Positions 33,844 to 40,620 of a stretch of DNA of 43,800 nucleotides are shown in pieces. Below the pieces are notes generated by a model. That model saw only the letters and a program-made list of their open reading frames with translations, was not told the DNA's origin and made no database searches. A program made the position numbers and the translations under genes. The DNA is taken from NCBI GenBank assembly GCA_902761035.1, contig CACWIW010000071.1, positions 1 through 43,800 on the forward strand. The letters run 5' to 3'. The number at the start of each line of letters is the position of its first letter. Positions within the stretch are counted from its first letter, which is position 1. The stretch is from an uncultured bacterium (lineage in GTDB: Bacteria; Verrucomicrobiota; Kiritimatiellia; RFP12; UBA1067).

Positions 33844-36800
33844 TCAATGTTCAAGGAGAAATACTGCCGTGGAATGCTTCGGCAGCTTCCATGTAAAGCG
33901 GTCGACGTTTTCGGCAACCGGCTTTTCCGTCGTGATCTCCGTAATCTTCCGCGCCCTGCGCGGCAGCGCGATCTCGTAGTCGCCCGCCTCGCGCGTGTGG
34001 AGCATGAGCCACGCGGAGTTTGCCGAAAGGACGACGTCGGAATCCGTATAGACATGGACGCCCGCCGCCTTGTAGATGGCGCGTAGCTCGTCCGCGCTCT
34101 TCATCTTCAGCGTCTCGTACGTCTCGCCGCCGGTGAGGCGCTTCACGCGCTCCCACGAAAGCGCGGTCTGGCTCGCGTATGCGGGCGCATGGAAGAACAC
34201 GAGCGTACGCCCCTGCTCCTTCAGCTTGAGCGCAAGCGCGTACTGTTCGTCGGTGAGGTACTGGCAGTCGAGGAACGCGATGACCTTCGCCTTGCCCTTC
34301 ACGACCGCGTCGAGGTCCTCGGCGAGATACCAGTCGAACGGCGCACCCGCGCGGTAGAACTCGCCCATCTGCTTGACGTACAGCTGTTGCGTGACCGTGC
34401 CGACGAACTTGCCGCCCTGGCCTGTGTAGAATCCGCTTTGCGGCTGCGAGACAACGGCGACCTCGGAATGATGCGACCGATCGTACTTGAGTGCCACCTC
34501 CGCCCACTTCCTCATGCGCCCCACGGCATCGACGATCTGCGGATCGCGGAACGTGCCGCGCGTGAGGTCCATGTACCAGAGGCCGGTGCCGTGCGTAACG
34601 GTCATGCCGAACTCGCGGTAGAGAAACGCGAGCGACTCCTCCATCGTGTTCACGGTGCAACGACGGTCGGGATGCTTCTTGCGCTTTTCGAGGTGCAACA
34701 TGTCGTCGCCCTCGTCGATGAAGAACTTGCCGTGCAGCGCCGCGCTCGCGAGGTACTGGCGCTGCATCCCGTCCTCGCCCAGCCTGCGGCGTCTGTAGGT
34801 GTGTGGAGCGGAGAGCATGTCGAGGTTCTTTGAACGATACATCTTGGATATGCCGCGATGGTCGCTTTCGCACACCCACTCGTCGTCGGCGACGTAGCCG
34901 TAGAACGCGAGCGTGGGGAGCTTCCCCTTCGCCTCGTCCTTCACGATGCCGCAGTAGTGGTCGATCATCTCCGCCGTCACCTCGTTGCAGCATTCGAGAT
35001 AGTCAAGCACGCGGCGTCCCTTCGCGGGATCGCGCCACCCGCTGTCGGTCTTGCCCCGTTCCTCCTTGCCAGGCAGCGTGACAGACTCGAAATCGGCCTT
35101 CGGATCCTTGAACGCCGCGCGGAGGCGAGCAACGTCGTTACCGTACTTCCTGCGCAGGTAGCGGACGAACGCCTGACGCATCGGCTCGGAGAGGTCTCCC
35201 CACGAATTGCCGGAACTGCCGGCACCGCCCAGCATGACGTCCCAGCTGAAATGCTCGCCGCACGGACCGTTCGCCACGTGGATTCCCATCAGGTGGTCGC
35301 CGTAGCGGTCGATCAGATGGCGCACGGCCTTGCGGTAGTATGGCGAAAGCTCCTCGCGGCACGTGAGCGACGCGAACGACTCCCGCGCCGGCGCACCCTT
35401 CCGTGGCGCGACGGAGACGTGCCGCTCGCTGGGGTGGGCAACGCTCCACCAGTCCGGTGCGGTGTAGAAGATGCGCGGCAGGAACGCGGCCTTCGGCGCC
35501 CACGAGAGGAGGTTGTCGATGTGGGCGTCCTGGTACGTCATCCCGAACGATCCGTCCTTGCGCCAGTACGGATGCCGGTAGTGCGGAAACGAGCCGAACA
35601 TCGCAAACAGCTCCATGCCGGCGGCCGACATGTCCTTTGTGTCCTTCTCCTGCGGCTCCCATTGCCAGAACATCATTGCCGCAACGGGTTTCCCGTCGTG
35701 GTACAGCCCCGGTGCGCCGTTCAGCTCCGCCACGCGCCACCCTGCGCCGGGCGCCGTTAAAGGCGCCATGCACATTGCCGCAGCCGATATTGCGGCGTCA
35801 AGCCGCGGGACGGACCTCGCCCTTGGATTCGGCACGATTTCATGCGTGATTGTTCCGTTGGCCGCGCGTTTCGCGCTCACGCGATGTCCGCCGGGCAGGC
35901 GTAGGTTGCGGAACGAGACCTCCTTGCCGTCCCACTCCTTCGGGAGCGCAGGGAAGAGACGATAGGTGTTCGAGTGGGGATCGTATGACAGCAGCATTTC
36001 CTGTATGCCGCGCGCATAGCCGAAGTTCGCCTCCAATGTAAACGGGCGGTACGTCAATCTGGAAAGGCCGCACTTCAACTGGTCTCCGTTCACGTTGAAC
36101 CCGTTTCGCGCGGTGAACGCACGGGCGAAATCCTTCAAGTAGCGATGCGCCCTGTCACCGCGTCCAAGCCGAGCCTCGAAACATCCCGCCCACGGAAACG
36201 AGAAACCAACCCACAATCCAGTGCCGAGCCCTTCCCACCATTCCACCGACTTCACGAAGTCCACGCCGTTCTCGCACGGGACGTTCGTCAGCGGAAACAC
36301 CTGAATGAGGTGCGACGGATGCCGATGCGAGCCCTTGAGTAGGTTTCCCGCGGAGATTTCGAGCGTACCGTCCTTCGTGACGTTAGGCGGACCGAACGTA
36401 CCGACGTATGACCTCCACTTCACCGTCTCGTCCGCGTTCCCGCACGCCTCGGCGAAGCGCGAGAGCCACACGTAGAAACTGTCGAGTATCGCCCTTTCAT
36501 AACTGGAGTTCGCGTTGAGGAAGCACGAGTTGCCGTTGCCTCCGACCTCCGGCGAACATGACAGGGTGAGCTTCCTCACGCCATCGACAACCTTCCACGA
36601 GTGCTCGAGTCCTGCGGCCAGTTCGCGTCCGAACGCGAGGTACTTCGCGGCCTTCTCGGGCGTCGGGTCGTAGTCCCATGCATCGCACAAGGTGTTGAAC
36701 GCCCAGATGCCGTGAATCGGCGGCAGCGTATAGGCGGTCCAGCCGAGAATGGGCTGCGCCGCGTACCCCATCGTCGGTGGTATGACGGCGCCGTCGCCTC

Positions 36801-39800
36801 CCTTGAATATCTTGCGGCAGAACTCACGGCACTCGGGAAGCCGCTCGATGTAGAAGTCCGCAAACGCCTCAAGCGCTTCGACACATCCGGCCGGCCCCGC
36901 CGCCCAGTACGTCATTTCGGTGTTGAGGTCGTTGTGGTAGTCGCCATGCCACGGCGGAAGCTTCCCGTCGTCCGCCGTCCACAGGCCCTGAAGCGCGAGC
37001 GGGGCACATCCGGCGCGCGCGCCGGCCCCGTAGAGATAGATTGCGAAGTCGTAGAGGCGCTGCAATTTCGGGTCGGGGATGGACACTTCGCTCTCCGCAT
37101 TGAATTTCGGCCAGAAAGCGGAACGCGGAGCATCACATGCGGGACGGAACCTCACGCCGGACTCGAAGTCCCTGTCGAACCTGTTGTCCGCGCCCTTGCG
37201 CCGCAACCGCCTGTAAACCGCCTTGCCGTCGTCGATGGCGATTTCGGGCTCAGGATAGCCACCGAGCTCGGCGAATGACGGATTCTTCACGAACTCCTTG
37301 GAGTCAAACGTGACGCCGTCAGGGACACGCATGGAAAGGAGCGTATCGGCGTCGTCGAACCATGCGACAATGTCCCGGTCGCCGGACGGTGTCGCCACGG
37401 TCACCGTCGCGGAGGCGGTCGCGCCGTCGAGCCTGAAACGCCGGAGAGACTGTCCCTTGCCGAGCTTCAGCACGAAACGCACGCCAGGAAGCTTCGTCGC
37501 TGAATCCCCCTTGTCGAAAATCTCCTTGCGCCGGCCGTCATCCTTCTTCGTCACCGTGTCAACGAGCATATCCCATGTGAAATTGGGAGAGTCGTAGCAT
37601 GTAGGCCAGATGTTATGCCAGAAGTCCGCACGGTCGAGAGTGACATTGAGCGTATTGCCGCCACCCCAGATAAGCGCGCCAGCGCTGCCGTTTCCCAGCG
37701 GAATGCCATCGTCCCACGAGGACACGGGGGCGACGAGGTCGAGAAGCGACTCGCCGTCATAATTGTCCCGCATGATCAGCACATCCTTCCTACGCGACGC
37801 GGGCGTGACGACAAGGTCCTTCAACTCGCCGTTCTCAACGCGGCCTTCAATGGTGGTGTTCTTCGGCGCGTGGAGCTTGAAGTCGCAGTTCCAGTCCTTC
37901 GGCCACGCGGGCAGGAGGAAGATTTTGTCGCCTTCGTACTGCATGAGCATCGACTGGATCGTGCTCAGGAAGATTCCGCCCTCGTCCTGGTCCGGACACC
38001 AGTTGAAGTTCGGGCCCCAGTACGCCGGCCAGCGGTAGATGTTCTTCGAGTGCGTGAGCGCGCGGTCCGCGATATGCACCCGCGCCTCCTCCGTCATGCC
38101 GAGATACGCCGCGTTCACCTCGTCTTGCGCCCAGCCGAAATAGAGCTTGTGGAAGCGTCCTTCCGTGTACGTGCGCCGTCCGATCTCCACGTTCGGCTTC
38201 TCGAACGAACAGAGCCGGAACGGGAACACGCAGTAGAGCTCCGGCGTCTCGAAGTTGTGGCGGCCCGCGAATTTATCCGCCGGCGCGAACACGACCTTGC
38301 CGCCGAGCGTGCGCGTGGGCAGTTCAGGGACGCGCGCGCGTATTTTCGCGAAGAGCGCGCGGTCGTCCTCGGACAGGACGCCCTTCGGCAACGCGAGCAG
38401 CATCTCCGTCACACACGTCAGGCCCGCGATCTCCGGCATCGGGTTCGTGCAGTTCCACCACGTCTCTGTCGCCTGGGCCGGATGCATCAGGTAGCGCCCG
38501 TTCGCGTCGAGCCCGTAGTGCTCGTCAAAGTAACGCACGTATTCGCGGACGGACGGCAGGGCCTTCGTCTTGAACCACGCGTCGTCCTGCGTGAAGGCGT
38601 AGCAGCGGAGAAGCATCAGCGAAAGCTCCAGCTGCCCGACCCAATCATACTTGATATAACCGCTACTCTGGAGTTTGTCCTTGCGGTCCTTCCACTCTCG
38701 TTCCGAACCGTAGGTGGCGATGAAATGGTCACCCCACGGCTGCATGCATTCCGGGAAGTACGCGCCGCCGTGGCCGAGGTACTTGCGCGTACGCTTCACG
38801 TTGAAGTCGATGAGGCCGCAGTACATGTTGAACAGCGGCTGGAGCATGTCGAGGTCGCCGGACGCGAACATCGTGTAGTACGGGAGGCGCGTGTTCTGCC
38901 ACCAGTATCCGCTGCCCCAGTGGCGGTAGTCGGGGTCGCCCTTGTGGGACATCGTGAAGAGCGACCCGTTGAAGCGGATCGGGAGACGTCCGCGTCCCGT
39001 GCACCCGTTGAGATATCGCTGCGCGGCGTAGCGCAGCGTGATGGCCGCACACTCGTCCACGACGAATCCCGAGCCGAAGTTGCGTTCCGCGGCCACGCCG
39101 TCCATGACGATCTTCGCGACACCCGTCCGCGACACGATGACCTCGATCGCGGTTTTGCGTCCCGCGTGGAGTTTCGTCGGATGCGTGAACCAATTCTTCC
39201 CGATGAGAAGGCGTATCTGCCCGTTGAGCACGTCAACGAGGAATCCGTCGCCCCTCCCCGGCGTCGCGTTGTCGAGCAGCCGCTGCGGCCTCTCGAAACG
39301 ATCCGTCGAGAACGTGCACGCAAAGCGGAAAACTGGGACAACGGGCGTCTTGCCCGTTGCTGGGGTGGCGGGCGTCTTGCCCGCAACTGGGACAACGGGC
39401 ATCTTGCCCGTTGCAACAACCTCTCCCGCCTTCGGAACGCCCGAATACAGTACCTTCCCGTCGAGCTCCACCTCGGCGGACACAAACGTGCCGAGGAAGC
39501 GGTTCCCGCCCTTGGAATCTACGCCAATGCTCAGCGGCATCTTCTCGTTGGTTGGCAGCGAATACGGCTTGCGCGGCGCGTTCTTCGCCGCGTCGGACGG
39601 CGTCACGTCGATGTGGCTGCGGTCCCAGAACGCGCGCCAGGCGGCGATGTGCGCGGCGCGCTTCGCCGCCTCGCCGTCGAGCGTCCAGCCGTCGCGGTCG
39701 AGCATGTCGTTCGTGCGACGCAGCCATTCCGCTTCGTCCTTGCACGGGTGCAAGCACGTGATCGCGGTGAGGAAGAGTATCTCATGCGGCGCGCTCGGCG

Positions 39801-40557
39801 AGCGCGCCCTACCATCTCCCCGTGGTAGGGCCGCCTCGCCGAGGCGGCCGTACTTTCTCGTCATGCCACCGAAGACTCGGTTCGAGAGCAGATCAGGTTT
39901 TCCGAGATCGCCCGTCGCCTGATAGTAGTCGTAATACTTCATCATCTTCGCGACCGTCTCGTTCCGGTTCACATGGCACCACCCGCCCGGCACGAGACGG
40001 TCGGCGTTGATTGTAAACGTGATCGGCTTGCCGTTTTCCGTCGCACCGTCGAACTGGTTACCCAATCCACTTGCACCGTACTGCTTTGATGAGGAAAACT
40101 CCTTCGACCCGCCAGGGTAGAGACGCCAGTTGATGACTTTCGCCTCGACGCCCGGCGCACCCTTCACGTCGCAAACGGCAATCGAATCTGTTCCGTGCTG
40201 TACGCGGTAGCGCAGCGACACCGCCCTCCCACCGCTCTTCCACGTGGCCTCAAACTCGCCGCGCTCCATCGAGAGTTCCTGACGATACGTCCCCTCATCG
40301 ACGGGTGACTTCGTCTCGTAGTCGATCGCGCCGGTCTTCACGTGGAGTCCGCCCTCATTCCATGAATCAGAATTCTGCAGCACGGTGTGCAGCGTGCCGG
40401 CGGCGTCCAGCCACGCCATCGCGCCGACCTCGCCGTTGCCGAGAACCATCATGCCCTTCTCGTCCATTGCCGGCGTGTCGAACACGATCGGTGCCGGCGC
40501 GTACGCGAACGCAGATACCGCAAATCCTGCGGATACAATAAGTATTCTCGTTTTCAT
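33844..40557 (-). CDS. Three-module secreted glycosidase: DUF5703 + GH95-like + GH42-like
   Basis: The product has 2237 residues, signal peptide 1-20. Module 1 (about 21-925) begins like DUF5703 proteins (GMMVLGNGEVGAMAW, NSDSWNEGG), then has a ConA-like insert (about 335-500) and an alpha-helical toroid. Module 2 (about 932-1580) is a GH95-type alpha-L-fucosidase/galactosidase: GIPLGNGSAGALIWGG, HGDYHNDLNTEMTYW (1204-1218), HRHPSHL (1411-1417) and ANFGYARGIQEMLL. The GH95 N-x-N pair reads Asp-Leu-Asn here. Module 3 (about 1605-2237) looks like a GH42-type galactosidase with candidate acid Glu1768 (GPCGEHF), possible nucleophile Glu1949 (FFIDEG) and a GATase-like trimerisation domain. Between modules 2 and 3, SAAAMCMAPLTAPGAG (1591-1606) looks like an old signal peptide. 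Start ATG 40557 has AAAGGA 8 nt upstream. Palindromic inserts are read in module 1. Confidence 0.85.
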   Translation of the reverse strand: MKTRILIVSAGFAVSAFAYAPAPIVFDTPAMDEKGMMVLGNGEVGAMAWLDAAGTLHTVLQNSDSWNEGGLHVKTGAIDYETKSPVDEGTYRQELSMERGEFEATWKSGGRAVSLRYRVQHGTDSIAVCDVKGAPGVEAKVINWRLYPGGSKEFSSSKQYGASGLGNQFDGATENGKPITFTINADRLVPGGWCHVNRNETVAKMMKYYDYYQATGDLGKPDLLSNRVFGGMTRKYGRLGEAALPRGDGRARSPSAPHEILFLTAITCLHPCKDEAEWLRRTNDMLDRDGWTLDGEAAKRAAHIAAWRAFWDRSHIDVTPSDAAKNAPRKPYSLPTNEKMPLSIGVDSKGGNRFLGTFVSAEVELDGKVLYSGVPKAGEVVATGKMPVVPVAGKTPATPATGKTPVVPVFRFACTFSTDRFERPQRLLDNATPGRGDGFLVDVLNGQIRLLIGKNWFTHPTKLHAGRKTAIEVIVSRTGVAKIVMDGVAAERNFGSGFVVDECAAITLRYAAQRYLNGCTGRGRLPIRFNGSLFTMSHKGDPDYRHWGSGYWWQNTRLPYYTMFASGDLDMLQPLFNMYCGLIDFNVKRTRKYLGHGGAYFPECMQPWGDHFIATYGSEREWKDRKDKLQSSGYIKYDWVGQLELSLMLLRCYAFTQDDAWFKTKALPSVREYVRYFDEHYGLDANGRYLMHPAQATETWWNCTNPMPEIAGLTCVTEMLLALPKGVLSEDDRALFAKIRARVPELPTRTLGGKVVFAPADKFAGRHNFETPELYCVFPFRLCSFEKPNVEIGRRTYTEGRFHKLYFGWAQDEVNAAYLGMTEEARVHIADRALTHSKNIYRWPAYWGPNFNWCPDQDEGGIFLSTIQSMLMQYEGDKIFLLPAWPKDWNCDFKLHAPKNTTIEGRVENGELKDLVVTPASRRKDVLIMRDNYDGESLLDLVAPVSSWDDGIPLGNGSAGALIWGGGNTLNVTLDRADFWHNIWPTCYDSPNFTWDMLVDTVTKKDDGRRKEIFDKGDSATKLPGVRFVLKLGKGQSLRRFRLDGATASATVTVATPSGDRDIVAWFDDADTLLSMRVPDGVTFDSKEFVKNPSFAELGGYPEPEIAIDDGKAVYRRLRRKGADNRFDRDFESGVRFRPACDAPRSAFWPKFNAESEVSIPDPKLQRLYDFAIYLYGAGARAGCAPLALQGLWTADDGKLPPWHGDYHNDLNTEMTYWAAGPAGCVEALEAFADFYIERLPECREFCRKIFKGGDGAVIPPTMGYAAQPILGWTAYTLPPIHGIWAFNTLCDAWDYDPTPEKAAKYLAFGRELAAGLEHSWKVVDGVRKLTLSCSPEVGGNGNSCFLNANSSYERAILDSFYVWLSRFAEACGNADETVKWRSYVGTFGPPNVTKDGTLEISAGNLLKGSHRHPSHLIQVFPLTNVPCENGVDFVKSVEWWEGLGTGLWVGFSFPWAGCFEARLGRGDRAHRYLKDFARAFTARNGFNVNGDQLKCGLSRLTYRPFTLEANFGYARGIQEMLLSYDPHSNTYRLFPALPKEWDGKEVSFRNLRLPGGHRVSAKRAANGTITHEIVPNPRARSVPRLDAAISAAAMCMAPLTAPGAGWRVAELNGAPGLYHDGKPVAAMMFWQWEPQEKDTKDMSAAGMELFAMFGSFPHYRHPYWRKDGSFGMTYQDAHIDNLLSWAPKAAFLPRIFYTAPDWWSVAHPSERHVSVAPRKGAPARESFASLTCREELSPYYRKAVRHLIDRYGDHLMGIHVANGPCGEHFSWDVMLGGAGSSGNSWGDLSEPMRQAFVRYLRRKYGNDVARLRAAFKDPKADFESVTLPGKEERGKTDSGWRDPAKGRRVLDYLECCNEVTAEMIDHYCGIVKDEAKGKLPTLAFYGYVADDEWVCESDHRGISKMYRSKNLDMLSAPHTYRRRRLGEDGMQRQYLASAALHGKFFIDEGDDMLHLEKRKKHPDRRCTVNTMEESLAFLYREFGMTVTHGTGLWYMDLTRGTFRDPQIVDAVGRMRKWAEVALKYDRSHHSEVAVVSQPQSGFYTGQGGKFVGTVTQQLYVKQMGEFYRAGAPFDWYLAEDLDAVVKGKAKVIAFLDCQYLTDEQYALALKLKEQGRTLVFFHAPAYASQTALSWERVKRLTGGETYETLKMKSADELRAIYKAAGVHVYTDSDVVLSANSAWLMLHTREAGDYEIALPRRARKITEITTEKPVAENVDRFTWKLPKHSTAVFLLEH
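39332..39413. repeat. In-frame palindromic repeat (GGGC-gtctt-GCCC type), three units
   Basis: Three consecutive units of 26-29 bp (39332-39360, 39361-39386, 39387-39413) each contain a palindrome such as ACGGGC-GTCTT-GCCCGT, separated by TGGGACA-like spacers. In the protein they give a proline-rich triplication (GKMPVVPVA, GKTPATPA, GKTPVVPV) in the ConA-like insert, about residues 383-409. They are related to 13701-13754. Confidence 0.85.
39788..39849. repeat. In-frame head-to-head palindromic repeat pair
   Basis: Two 27-bp units lie in opposite orientation: 39788-39814, ending CCCTACCA, and 39823-39849, starting TGGTAGGG. Each has perfect 9-bp arms, GGCGCGCTC-GGC-GAGCGCGCC and GGCCGCCTC-GCC-GAGGCGGCC, and the 8-bp outer boxes pair with each other. 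They are translated without a stop as GRLGEAALPRGDGRARS (about residues 237-253) in module 1 of the large glycosidase. The GGTAGGGC box is shared with 29423-29503. Confidence 0.85.
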
Positions 40558-40594
40558 TGTTTATCCTTTCAAATTTGTATCAACTTTTTTATTT

Positions 40595-40613
40595 AACACA
40601 GAGACGCAGAGAA
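40595..40613. repeat. Partial copy of the CTCTGCG spacer repeat
   Basis: AACACAGAGACGCAGAGAA lies in the 63-bp spacer between the double fucosidase and the three-module glycosidase. It has the CGCAGAG and ACAGAG elements of the 49-bp repeats at 3669 and 8161, in the opposite orientation relative to transcription. Confidence 0.5.
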
Positions 40614-40620
40614 TAACCCC

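Noticed and set aside
33572..33847. 91-codon minus frame over the fucosidase remnant
   Set aside because: It is in a frame different from both the leader and the fucosidase tail, and the sequence has no protein-like pattern.
37615..39828. Plus-strand open frame of 737 codons
   Set aside because: Antisense of module 1 of the large glycosidase; same arginine-rich shadow composition.
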